A DNA stretch of 64,000 nucleotides from Drosophila persimilis (GCF_003286085.1 NW_020825538.1:48175-112174), one strand, 5' to 3'; counted from the stretch's first letter, positions 50,441 through 62,433 are shown. Notes: a model not told the origin generated them from the letters alone. A program made the numbers and translations.

Positions 50441-53052
50441 GCCATTAGTGAAATATTAACGCAACGCAAAAAAAAAGTGGAGGAGCAAAGAACCCAAAAG
50501 GGAAAACCAGAGAAAATCAATGGGTCCTCCGAGCAGGGGGGGGCAGTGCATAAAATATGGTGGATCGATCAGGTTTTCCCCATAAATTATTGCCAGAGTT
50601 TGATTGAGGGAAATGCATTTCCATCGAGTATTTATTATAGAAAGAAAACGATAAATGGCGGAATAAAAGTACCATGGAGAATGGAGAAGGGATCCGAATC
50701 GGCTTTTGGGATATTCCGCAGAGGACATTTTTAGATATAGATTCTTTTCGAGGTACCCTCGCGTTTATTAACTCAATTTCCAGTGAAAATTGCTTTCAAC
50801 ATATCTCCCGGAATAAATATCTGAACACATATTTCTCTCAAGTATTTTCTCTCTTTTCCCCCCATTATTTTTCCAAGGAATTTTCCACCTTCTTGAGGGG
50901 GATACGTCTTCCCTTGGCTTTTCGCAGCTGCCACACCAATTTTCGCCTCCCCTCCGCCACCCGCCGTATCTCTGGTCCTTCTTTGCCGGGGGGTGGGGTG
51001 TGGGGAGGGCTGGGTTGGGTTTTTCTTTCTCTATTTCCGCTTGGCTCGTTATGTAAGCCATAAAAGCTGAAATAATGCGCCTGCTGCCCTGGCACACGCC
51101 TAAAAGTATGCTATAATTCAGAGGCACACACACACACACACACACATGCCACTGGAACTTTCCACATACATGTGTGTGCGTGTGTGTGTGTGTGGTGTAT
51201 TCATGTGACTATAAAAAAAAAAAAATGAAATTATTAAATTTTATGTAGCGTAAATTCTTTATGGCAGAACAAAAATAATATCCGAAACCGAAAACAACAA
51301 CAATTCCCTTACACATGAGAAAGTTGCAAGGATACGGACGAGCATTGTGCTTTGTTAACCCATTGCTGGGGGTTATGTAAGTGCCACAGTGAGTGCTCTG
51401 CGAGGGGACAGCTTCCAAGACCATTACGGATCTAGAACCAGTGATGCCCGCTCATTGAATGCTCCGTTATCCGTTAAAGTAGTCTACAAGGACAATCTTG
51501 ATACAAACTCTGCGAAGTTTTCAAAAAACACAACATATGTGGAATATTTAGAGAGCTGTTAGGGTTTCGCCATGGAACTAGTAGTGTACTCTTGGGTTCC
51601 CGCTTCTGAGAACTAGTTCATAGACTTTTTAGATTCCTTGTGGGGTTTTTCCTAAGCATTTCGTATCTGCTCTAAAGTCTTTCAGGATTCTAGCACAGTT
51701 TTGTTGTGTGAGATCTGTTCGAAGTGCTCTAGGGATATGTCAAAGAAAACTTGGAAGATTTAAGTGAACTAAAATCTGAAGACTATGGAAATGAGGGATG
51801 TAGAGGCTTCAGTCTTTGTGGTATTTCGAGGGCGCTTTGATCCTCTAGCTATGTACTATATGCTTCATTCCTAAGATCGAATCATTGTATATCCTCCATC
51901 AGGGATGATATATAGTGGTGTATCTTGGCTATAGCTCCATCGGAATCTTGCCTGACATTCCCTTGGCCGATCTATTCATGGGTCCAAGTTATATAACCTT
52001 CTACTGACACAACAAAAAAAAATACAAAAATAAATGGTTTGAGTAATAAGTGAAGCAATGAAAAACCTTTTCGTCTGACATTGAAAAATGCGCGGTCACG
52101 TTTTTTTTTATTCTCATTTTTCTCCACTTCCTCCCCGCCCCCCCTACGCCACGCCACCAACCAGCCACACACCTCCAGCTCTCCACTCCACTCCACTCCA
52201 CCCCCGCCCCATCCCCCTTGTGGCAGCTTCCCCCCCTGCGTGCGTACTCCTTCACTCATTTTGGCTTTTGTTTGATTTCGTTTCGTTTTATTTTTAGAGC
52301 AGAGCGCATATAATTTTTGTTGTTCTTCTTTTTGCTGAACTTCGCAGACGAAATTGTTTTTGTTGCGCTTTGGGTCGCTCATTCGTACAGAGAGGGAGAG
52401 GAAGAGAGGGGGAGGGAGGCACAGAGCAGCGTCTCTCCCTCTCCCTCTAGCACTCTGGCAAAATGTTTATTTATTTATTTCTTTTTCCCTTTATCCTTTT
52501 TTTTCTCCTTATTTTTGCTTCCTTTTTTCCGTTTGTTTTGTTGTTGTTCTTGCTGGAGCGGAGCACATTCTCTTTCTCTGTTCTGGCTTTTGTTGTTTCT
52601 GGTGTCGGCATCGCTGCCCGCCATTGTTGGGGGCCGCCAGCGGCAGAGGCAGCGACAGCGGCAGCGCTCGTGACTTGCTTTTTGTGGCTCTTCCTCTTTA
52701 TGTTCGTGCTTCTTCTTCTGCTTTAGTTGTTGTTGTTCCTCTTTCTGCTCTTCTTCTTTAGTAGTTGCTGTTTTTGCAGCGTTGTTGTTGTTGTTGTTGT
52801 TGTTGGAGACCATTAAAACGACGCAGCATAATGGCAGCAAAGGACAGAGAGGGAACGAAACGAGACAAACAACAACAACAAAAAAAAAGCGAAAACGCAG
52901 CAGCGCAGAGAACTAAGAAAGGAAGAAGTGACTTTGAAGGAATCGAAGCCTGCGATACCCTGGATTTGTGGCGGGTGTGGGGGAGATCCATCATTGAAAT
53001 GTTCGCTTTCATTGGCAAAGACTTGCACTTCAGCCAGAAAGTACAAGTAAAA

Positions 53053-53200
53053 CAGTGTTGCACAACGCCAAGGGTTTAACCTTAGAAATAGTGGAAAGCA
53101 TCATGGAAAACCACCTTAAACCACTTTGCAAATGTTAAAACTAGTCTTGAAAGCCCCATAAAAAGTGTTGAAAAATCACAGCACTCACCAGTGTTGCATA
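53053..53200. repeat. Diverged AGTGTTG-containing units upstream of the ratchet point
   Basis: CAGTGTTGCAC at 53053 and CAGTGTTGCATA at 53189 lie 136 bases apart, with an AAGTGTTGAA between them. They resemble the unit starts of the tandem array at 54085-54600, on the other side of the recursive splice site. Confidence 0.5.
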
Positions 53201-53550
53201 AGGCCATCGTGTTTTAGAGAAACTTCCTGAGCTCATAGCTGGAAATACCTTGCGGGAGATCTTGCATCATATATCACATCAAAACTATAAAACCCCGCAA
53301 TGACAAGCCAATGAAAGGGTAGCAGGATTGCAAGAGCAAGAGGGATGGCTTTTTAGAGAGAGAAGAGGAGCATTCACATAAATTAAACTACCTGTCGCTC
53401 CAGTGGCGTGTTTCTCTTTCTCCTTCTCCTTCTCGTCTCCATTCCCTGTACCTTCGATGAGACCCCCCCTGACCGTCCGACCAATAAGTAGGTTCTACCG
53501 CCATTTCTGCTCGAAATTAGTTTCATCTTCTTTCAATTTCTTACATTTGA

Positions 53551-53608
53551 CTAATCATTATCTTAATTGCCTCTCTCTCTCCTCTCTTTGCTCTCTTTGC
53601 AGGTAAGT
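53551..53608 (+). promoter_or_regulatory. Recursive splice site (ratchet point) in Tet intron 4
   Basis: A CTAAT branch-point-like sequence at 53551-53555 is followed by a long CT-only tract and TTTGCAG ending at 53602. GTAAGT begins at 53603 without any exon between. This is the AG|GTAAGT juxtaposition that defines zero-nucleotide recursive splicing in long fly introns. After removal of the first 25.4 kb segment, a new donor is regenerated for the next step. Of all AG|GT junctions I read in the large introns, only this one has both a strong tract and a perfect donor. Confidence 0.8.
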
Positions 53609-53644
53609 TTCGTGGCGGATGAGAGACGTGCAAGATGGGGCACA
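53603..53644 (+). other. Candidate recursive-splicing exon (42 nt)
   Basis: A second GTAAGT lies at 53645-53650, exactly 42 bases after the ratchet junction. The segment between the ratchet acceptor and this donor would be an exon of 42 bases. It is open in phase 0, the phase of all Tet exons seen here (VSFVADERRARWGT). In the recursive-splicing model such a downstream donor lets the site be defined as an exon first and then be spliced out; if used instead, it would yield a 14-residue cassette. No RNA data. Confidence 0.5.
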
Positions 53645-54084
53645 GTAAGTACTGCTAGATAGCTGCCACATAACTATCGTAGGACACGCCACAGGCTCTG
53701 GTCTATGGGTTATTAAAGCCCATATACAATCGGACAGAAATACATAAATAAAGACACACACATGTACATACGTATGAGTACCATATGAATTCTCCAAGCG
53801 AACATTTTCGCATGTTGCATGCAATTTGCAATGCATTTTATTACATGCCGGGCAAGGGCCCCGCACCTCCTTCGCCAACACTGGCACAGAACAACAGAGG
53901 AGCAGAACAACAACCCCTTCTTACAGATAGAAACCGTTGCCGCAGGATATTCTGCGCATCCTTAGCACTGGAGAGCGGCAAAATCAGAAAGAGAGAGCGA
54001 GCGAGAGGGAGAGAGAGCATTCCCACTCAAATATGCAAATAAGTTGCAAAATGCATTTGCCATTTACCAATTTTGCATTTCAAA

Positions 54085-54600
54085 CAGTGTTGCACAGTGC
54101 TTAAAGAGTTAAAGTCGAACCAGTGTTGGCAAATGAAAAAAAAACGTGTTTAGGTGAGAGAAAGTAACGGGAAAGCATTTTAAGAGGATAATAGCAGGGT
54201 ATTCTTTCGATTAAAGGTGTTATGGGCATTCAGAAGTGTTGCAAATTGCTTAAAGAGTCTCAACTCGGACAAGAGCAAGAACAGTGTTGGCAAATAAAAG
54301 AGGGGCTAAAAAGTTTAGGTAAAAGAATGTAAGAGGAAAATACCAAGGTATTCTTTCGATTAAAGGTGTTACGGGCACTCAGCAGTGTTGCAAATTGCTT
54401 AAAGAGTCTAAAATCGGACAAGAAAAAGAACAGTGTTGGCAAATAAAAGATAGAGTTGATTAAGGGTTTAGAAAGTATAGGGAAAAGAATGTAAAAGGAA
54501 AACACCAGAGTGTTCTTGCGATTAAAGGTGCTACGGGCATTCAGCAGTGTTGCACAAGGCACTAATATCGCTCTAATTCCCCATCGTAGTGTTGGACAAG
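54085..54600. repeat. Tandem repeat of about 149-base units (AGTGTTG family)
   Basis: Units open with AGTGTTGCAMADTGCTTAAAGAGT at about 54086, 54235 and 54384 (period 149), and a diverged unit opens at 54546 (162 bases later). Each unit has an internal CAGTGTTGGCAAATRAAA copy and a block containing ATTCTTTCGATTAAAGGTG. The array begins about 480 bases downstream of the ratchet point. Confidence 0.85.
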
Positions 54601-55338
54601 TGCTTCCGCAGCAGAAAGCCATTTAATGGGAAAACAATTTGTAAGAACTTTAAAAATTTAAAAACTAATTTAAAAATAGGGAAAAATATTTGAAAATTAT
54701 TCAAGAATGTTTTTCCAACTGTAAAAATGATTTAGAAAAAGGTTCTATGAATGAATCTATTAAATGCTAGGACTGCCAGGCTGTTCAAGCAGATTGGCTT
54801 TCGAATCTTCCCAAATGGAAATATTTTCACAGATCAATGGACGGGCACGCCTCCGTACATGAGGGGGGCTGGAAGGGGGGCCAGGCAGCGAGAAGGACGA
54901 GGAGGAGGAGAAGTGGGCAAAGCTGTCTGAAATTATGCCTAATTGAAAATGCATTTTAAAGCAGGCATCAGGCAGCAGTCAGCAGCCAGCCGTGGGGGCG
55001 ACTCCTCCCGCAATCCTTTGCCATGGCATACCCTTCTATGGGCTCTCGTAGCAGCTCTCCTCCTGCTCCAGCTACCCCTTCAGAGGCACTCTTCTGGCAA
55101 TGCCAGGGCCAACAGAGAGCTCTGGTTCCTTGCTGCAATAATTGCCATTGGGGGCCCGGACTCCAAGCTCCAGCTCCAGCTCCGAACTCCGAGCCCCGCC
55201 CGCCTGTCTGGCACTCCACAGAGGGGGAGGGAGAGACAGAGCGACAGAGGGAGAGGGAGAGAGAGAGAGGCTCGGATGAAGGCTGAAGGCTGCTGCTGCC
55301 ACTGAAGGCCGCATTCTACACACTCCAACAACTTGTGC

Positions 55339-55368
55339 TGCCACTGCCACTGCCACTGCCACTGCCAC
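55339..55368. repeat. CCACTG hexamer array (intron 4)
   Basis: Five near-perfect CCACTG units, reverse complement of the GGCAGT arrays. Confidence 0.75.
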
Positions 55369-56177
55369 ATCAGACTCGACTCCTCTTCGGCTCTTGCATT
55401 CTGCCGCTGCTGCTGCTGCTGCTGCATTTTGTATGGGGGAATTTGCAACTGAAATGCATTAATCAATCATTCATTAAATCAATCAATCAATTTATGTATT
55501 CCTCGCGGTTTTCCCTCTGCTAAAACTCACTCCTTCTGTCCTCCTTCTCTTCTCTCTTTGTCCCCGGCTTGAGCGTTTTGCCAGTTTTTGATTGATTGCC
55601 ATTAATAACTCATTTTTTTTGTTTTGTTTTTTCTTCCTTTTTTTTGCTCCTCTTTGCTTTAGTTTCCATTATTTTCCTCCTCTCTAAAAATTTATTTGTT
55701 TTGCTCGTTTGGCCGTTGAGTGGCTTTTGATGATGGGAAAACCGGGGGGGGGAGGGGAGGGAAGCCCGTAATTGGATGGGGACCCGAGGAGCTCCAATGC
55801 TTGGCGCTGCTTGGCGATTTCAAAGAAAACAAAGCATGCATTTTCCAAGGATTTTTCCATTCAATTTAAAGCGTTTTACCACAATTTACCTGTCCCTGCT
55901 TTCTCCTTAGATCCTTTGGAGATTTTCGACTTTTTTCGAAAAACCAAAAAGGCCACAAATATTTCGAAGAAACTAAAGCATATTTTGGGGCCTTCGTCCT
56001 TCGTCCTGCGTCCCGCGTCCTGCGTCCTGTGCAATATAATATAGCGGGGCGCAAAAACAAGGCAAAAGAAAAACTTGCACACAGGGTTTTTAATAACGTG
56101 GAAAACACAAGGAAAAAGCAAATATTGATGCAAGCCGCAAATTTCAATTAAGAACAGGAAGAAGAAGCAGACAGAAC

Positions 56178-56178
56178 A

Positions 56179-56211
<33 letters not shown>

Positions 56212-56213
56212 TC
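56178..56213. repeat. GAC trinucleotide run
   Basis: About eleven GAC units end at GTCGCC. A similar run lies at 57227-57262. Confidence 0.8.
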
Positions 56214-57290
56214 GCCGCATCCAACCGCAGCAGAAGCAGCGACGCCACAGCGACAGCAACAGCGACAGCGACAGCGAGAGAGGGAGCGAGAGAGAGAGAG
56301 ACAGAGATAGAGAGAGAAAAGGCCGAGCACTGAGCGAGTGTGGCTGCTGAGCAGCCAAAGAGAAGAGAGGAGCCAACGACAGTCGAGTCGAGTCGAGTCC
56401 AAGGGGCCTGCCCCCCGCCCCCCTGCCGCCCTGCCCCCCTGCACCCCTGCCTGCTCTGTAAAGCTCTTTTGATGTAATAAAATAACGTATACGCCGGGCC
56501 AGCCACCGTCGCTGTCAACCACCCAAACCGAAGACCGAGCACAACAATAAGAGCAATTTAAGCCACAGGAATGTGTGTGGTCCAATGGGTTTGGTGGGTG
56601 GGTGGGTGGCGGGCAGACCGGAAGAGGAACAGGAAGAGCAGCAGGAACAGGAAGGAACTGAAGCGAAATAAATGGAAGCAAAGTGAAGCTTCACCCCAAC
56701 CCCCCAACCCCCAACCCCTGTCGACTGAAGCTGATAAAAACAAAAAGCGAAAAACAGGACCTTTGAGACAACCCCCAAAAATAATTATACACCCCCCTCC
56801 GCCGTCGCCGTCGGAAACCCCATATGGAGAACGGAAGTAAAACGCAGATCAAGCAAAATAAGGAGAACATGGCCAAAAGAGAGGACCAAAGAGGCGCAAG
56901 GCAAAAGTACGCGAAAATTGGCAAAAGCAGCGGAAGAAAGGAGGGAAGGAAGGAAGAAAGCAAAAGGAAAGAAGCGAAAGGAAGAAGGAAACGCAAAAAT
57001 GTGTAAGGTAAAGAACAGGAAGAAGGAAGAGGAAGAGGAAGAAGGAAGAAGGAAATGTGGCAGGAGCCCACAAGAAAAGCGGAAGTAACGCCGAAAAGGA
57101 AAATGAAGAAAAACAAGAAGCCCAACCCTCGAACCCCTGGACAAAAAAAAAGTTGGATGTCCCAAGCGCAAAAGAGCGGGTGGAGTGGGGGGTGGGGCCA
57201 AAAGAGACAGGGCGATAACGAAAGGCAGACGACGACGACGACGACGACGGCGACGGCGACGATTCCCGATGACATGACGAAATGGGAAGT

Positions 57291-57329
<39 letters not shown>

Positions 57330-59352
57330 ATCTGTGTGAGTGTCTGCCGCGTGAGTTTGCACAACATTTTGCTACCCTTGGCTGCTGGCCACCCCCTCGT
57401 GCGCGTGGCGATGCGAGGCGATGCGAGGCTGCTCTGTCTCTGTCTCTGTCTGAGGCATATCGATTTTTTCGACGCCTTCCACCTCCTCGGCTTCTTCCTT
57501 CTTCCTTTCTTTTGCTTTTTCTTTTGGCTTTCCCCCTTGGTTCTGGGCGCGTCTCCCAGGAAACGCTTTTCTTTCTCCACGGAACAGAAAACACCTCTGC
57601 CTTGTTTTGATTGCTATTTTTAGAAAGAGAAGGAGAGAGCCCGGAGAGTGGGGAGAGTGGGGAGAGAGAGAGAGAGATGTCAATGAACCTGAAAGAATTG
57701 CAATTTGTTAATCAGCACTTAAATTAACTGCAAACTTTCGCTGCAACAAAAGTAAAAGAAAGAAAAGGAAAAGGAAAAGAAAAAGAAAAGGGGGAAAATG
57801 TTGGAAAAAAAACGTGGCACAAAAGGAGTAAAACAGGAGCCCCAAAAAGGGTGGCAAAAGTTTGCTACTTTATCCTTTGGCTTTTGTGTTTAAGTGGCAG
57901 CTTCCGCCGTAGACAAGAAGTTTCCATTTTGTCGCCCCCAAAGAAATTGCATAACAAAGGGAGGGCTGCGAAAATTCAGTTGCAAATTCAGGGCAGGCAA
58001 AACAATTGTTGCAACACACACACACCAATGAGAGAGATGGAGAAAAACTTGTGCTCATCAAGTTGCGGCAGCAGCCAGCAGAAGGATGAAAGCAATGAGT
58101 GGCAGGGGATGGTGGCAGGGGGGGGGGCTCCGGCAACGTCATGCGGCAGCGCGTGCGAAAGTAAAAAGGAATCCCAGGCAGGATCCACAAAAGGAAATGC
58201 TCTCGTGTCTGGAAGGACCCACGAGACTGCCAACCTGAAGCTAAACGTTTCACGCTGTCTGTGCCACACTACCAGCCCTGCCCCCTGCCGCCTGCTCCTG
58301 TCCCTGCCCCAGCAGCACCCCGCCTGCTGCCCATTTGCTGTGTGTGAAGGTTGACATTATGAACTTGAAAGTTGTGCCAGAGGAAAAAAAAAGAAAAAAA
58401 CGCACCAGCAGCAGTCGCGTTGACAGCTGGAAAGCAGCGTGAAATTGTTATGAATGAATGCACCACACACCATGCCACTCCATGCCACACCACACAGCAC
58501 CCCTTGCTCGTGGCATGCCGCACTGCGCTGCTATGCTGCCATGCTGCCCCACCAGGTGGCTAACGTTGCCATGCCACCCGCCGAAAGCCACTCCACTCGA
58601 CAGGCGCCATTTTTGCGTGTCAGCGTGGATACAATTTTTTATGATGTATATGTATTTTTATTATTATTTTTGTTGCTGTTGCTGCTGTTGCTGTGTGGCA
58701 TTTTGTTTTGTAAACAAATGTCAGCTGTGTGCAAGAGGGGCGGGCGGCTGCGTCATCAATTACGCATGCAATCGGCACGGGCCACAGAGCCACAGAGCCG
58801 CAGAGCCAGAACCGGGTCCCGGGCCTGAAACCAGGTCAAAACTATTGGCCAACAAAAATTCGCGCCAAAGAGAGATCCAGTGCGAGTGCGGGGGCGGGGG
58901 CGGGGGGCGGTGGACCACCGAAGGACGACTGTTAAATCACAAAACAAAGCACCTGCCGCCGCGCCGATTGATTTCGCCTGGCCAAGCGATGAATGGAGCT
59001 CCCACACACACACACACACACACATAGATACTACGCACACCACCACAGACACGGCTGCAATCCCACAGATTCATTCACACACACACACACACACACACAT
59101 TACTCATACGCCGCGTGTTGCAACAGAAACAGCAACAGCAACAGCAACAGCATCTGCTGCTCCTGCTCGAAGCGCCCCCATATACAGAAAAAAAAAGGAG
59201 AGAACTTTTCGGCGGGCAACGTTTTTTGGGCCAAACTTTTTTCCCACGGAATGCAGCGCCCCAGAACACTTCATGGGAAGTCCCGTGGCCATGTTTCATG
59301 GCCGTGTCCGTATCCGTGTCCAGGAGGAGTCCCTGCTGACTGCCTGACCTGC

Positions 59353-59399
59353 TGTCCCGTCCTGTCCTGTCCTGTCCCGTCCTGTCCCGTCCTGTCCCG
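59353..59399. repeat. GTCCT/GTCCC pentamer array
   Basis: About nine pentamer units. The same pentamer appears near 11676-11706 and 33901-33915. Confidence 0.75.
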
Positions 59400-60846
59400 G
59401 GCTAAAACGTTGTTGTTGCTGCTGCTGCCCAATTTTGGCCGAGAGTCGAGGACATTTGCACTTTTATTTTCAGTCACATTTTGCAGGCGGCGCACCACTG
59501 ACTGTTGCCCCATTTGGCGGCGCGGGTGCTGCGGGGTATGCACACGGTGTGTCCCCGATGCAAGGCCGGCCACCAATGGGTGGCATATGCAACAAAGGAG
59601 CCGCCAAATCAGCGAAAATTGCTGCAAATTATACATTTGTTTAAGGGCATGGCATTGCCTACTACGAGGTATCGCCCTGGTCGAGAGCCACCACTGCTGG
59701 GAGTTCTTTGTTGCTTTGGCTTTGGCTTTGGCTTTGGCTTTGGCTTTGCCTTTGGCCAGACGCGAAATTTGAATTTTTATGCAGCGTGCAGCAGCAGCGG
59801 CGGCAACAACAAGGAGCATGCCACAAAAGTTTGTCGACCTATATAAACGTTGGCACTCCAACACTCTCGCCCTGGAGTGTACCGAATCCCAATCCCCTCG
59901 TGGCGGATACGTGTAATGCAAGTTCAAAGGAGTCGGAGTCGGAGTCGGTGTCGGTGTCGGAGGCAGCAGCAGGCAACAACTGGAACTATTTGGGGGCCGT
60001 CACGTAGTCGGATTTGGAATGCAGCAACCTGTTGTCGGTGCACCAGAGCTCTGTCGAGGAGTTCAAAAGGAGGAGTTGTGAAAGAAATGTTGTTGGATAT
60101 CCTTGAGAGGCCCGCTTTCCCAGTGAAAGTCACTTGCAGGAGTACGAAGAAAACTTTTCTAATTGCTTGACAATCAATATCGTGTTCGGCGAATATCTAA
60201 GGGAGGAAGAGCCCACCCCCACCCACCCCCCATTCGATGTGAACTCACCCCCGGTTGCCTCTCGCACACCCTCCACCCACCACCCTTGCGTATACCCCCC
60301 CTCCCCCCGACAAAAAAATGTTGGCGAAAAGAAGGTGCGGCCCAGGTTAGGAATGTCTGAGGAATGGCCCAAGAGGGTGGCGGTGACGGTGGCGGTGGCG
60401 GCAAGGTGCACATACCCACCCCCAAAAAACCTATAGAAAGCCCCCCGCCTCCAACCCTTGCGAGGAACTACCCCTCCTCCTTCGAGCAGGGGTGGTGGGG
60501 TGCGGTGGGGTGGGGTGGGGTTGGGTTTTGAATATTTTTTGGGTGGCGCTTTTAACAAACGATAGCAATTTAGAGAGATGCCAGAGGTATGCAAATTTAT
60601 TGCCGGAAATGTAATTTACAAAATACGCTGCAGGCAAAGTGGAACCCCAGCGCCGCCGACGTTCAACGCCAGCGCCAGCGCCAACGTTGAAGCCGGCAGT
60701 GACGCTCTGATGGAAGCAGCAGCAGCGGCAGCGGCAGCAGGGAGCGAGCGAGCGAGCGAGCCGACGACAGACATTGCAAGCTGTTTTTTGCATTTTCCTT
60801 TGTCCTGCTCCTTCTCCTTGTCATTTTGGATGTGTGCCTGTGTGTG

Positions 60847-60869
60847 GGAGGGGGAGGGGGAGGGGGAGC
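60847..60869 (+). repeat. G-rich tract, GGGGGA units
   Basis: Four runs of three to five G separated by single A residues on the sense strand, a strong G-quadruplex pattern. Confidence 0.6.
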
Positions 60870-61743
60870 GGTAGTGATGAATGTTGAGGTTGGACGGACC
60901 CGCAGAAAAAACTCAATGGCTAAAGGGAATGAGAGAGAGGAGGAGGAGGAGGAGAGAGAGAGCCTTGAAATTGAAGAAGACAAAAACCAAAAACTAAGTG
61001 GGCGCTAGCCGATCAGAGGGGGGCCGTGGGGGGAAGATAGGGGAGTAGATTGGTAAAGAGAGGGTGGAGGGTGAGGGGGTGGAGAGCTTGAGTGCGAGTG
61101 GGTGGGTTGGGAGGCAGGGCAGCTTACAACGCTTTTACATTACACAAACAATCAATGCAACGCATGCGCCTCACCAGAGTGACAGAGAAGGGGAGACCCA
61201 CACGAGTGTGGGTGTGAGGAGAGCGAGCCCTATGAGTGTACTGCCGGAGAGAGTGCAAGAGCGAGAGAGAGAGCAGTTGAACCAACTCTTCCTAGAGGAG
61301 GACGGGGCGCAGGGGCCCCCAAATAGCAAATAATGAGGGGGGGGGGAAAGCGCGGGCGAGGTGCACAGAATTAACAAAATAAGAAAATTGGCAACGCGCG
61401 ACCAGCCGCCAAAGAAGATGGACGAGAAGCAGAATGCAGCAAAGCAGCAAAGCAGAAGAAGGAGAGGCGAAGTCAGAGGCAGAGGCAGAGGCAGAAGGCG
61501 GCACAAAAGTTGATGCTGCTGCTTATGCAAAATGCGCAGCAAAGGGCAGCAGAACAGCAGAACAGCAGAGCCAGCAGCAACAGAAACACCAACAACAGCA
61601 ACAGCATTGAGCAGGCGAGACAACAAAGAAGACCCCAAGCAGAGGGCCAAAGCAGCAATAAGCAGGAGAAAGAGAAGGGAGACAGCAACAGAGACAACCA
61701 ACGGCAGCGCCAGCGTCAGCGACAACGAGCCGAGCCGAGCCGT

Positions 61744-61773
61744 GCCATGCCATGCCATGCCATGCCATGCCAT
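61744..61773. promoter_or_regulatory. Six tandem GCCAT motifs
   Basis: Six perfect GCCAT pentamers in a row. GCCAT is the core bound by the Polycomb-group proteins PHO and PHOL. GA-rich DNA lies within about 800 bases (around 60937-60962 and 61258-61275), a combination seen in Polycomb response elements. It may also be a simple microsatellite with no function. Confidence 0.3.
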
Positions 61774-61867
61774 GTGCAGTGCAGCGCAGCGCATATGAAG
61801 GAAAAGCCAAAAGGCAAAGCGCAAAAAGAACGCCAACGCCAACGCCAAAGTGCAGCGACTACGACCG

Positions 61868-61915
61868 ACCAAACGACCGACCGACCGACCAACCGACCGA
61901 CCGACCGCCCGACAG
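61868..61915. repeat. GACC tetramer array
   Basis: About eleven units of ACCG/GACC with a few substitutions. Confidence 0.7.
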
Positions 61916-62399
61916 CGCGCGGCCGAAGCAGAAGCAGCTGCTCGACTCGGCGGCGACGACGGGCAACCACACAGTGCACAGTGGGTCGCTGAAGGTGGAA
62001 TGCATTCCAAAAAAATATAGTTAAGGGTCTTAGGCGAAACCAAGGAAAAGCACGCTTTCGAAGTAGACTCCCTCCCTTCCCTCTTTGGGCTGAACTTTCC
62101 AAACCAATAATCAATCAATCCATCAGTCCCACTGTGCAAACTAAGAAAGTGCTAGAGCAAGAGCCGCCTGTCCCTACACATGTGTGAGTGTCAGCGCGTC
62201 GGCGGCGCAGGAGGAGGCATGCATAGACATGACTCTGGCCGTGGCTGCGGCTGTGGTTGTTGCTCCTTGCCCTCCGCTCCAGCTCCAGCTCCAGCTCCAG
62301 CTCTCCACACAACCCTAACCCGAGCAGCCCCAACCCAGAGCCTGGGCTGCCTGTACTTTTCGCTTTTGGCATTTTGTGGCGATATTCGCGAAATGCGCG

Positions 62400-62433
<34 letters not shown>

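Noticed and set aside
52831..53079. Open frame beginning MAAKDREGTKR
   Set aside because: It is short, partly from an ACAACA repeat, and runs into the AGTGTTG repeat. There is no supporting context.
54085..54600. CRISPR-like spacing of repeats
   Set aside because: Units are long, diverged and directly adjoining without unique spacers, in an animal intron. It is an ordinary tandem repeat.
56785..57594. 269-residue and overlapping minus-strand open frames
   Set aside because: CT/TTC and GT repeats remove stops in several frames at once. All frames give low-complexity peptides.
61171..62139. 322-residue open frame on the minus strand
   Set aside because: It is made of Leu/Ala/Cys/Ser-rich translation of CAG, GACC and GCCAT repeats. 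The start and body show no recognisable domain.
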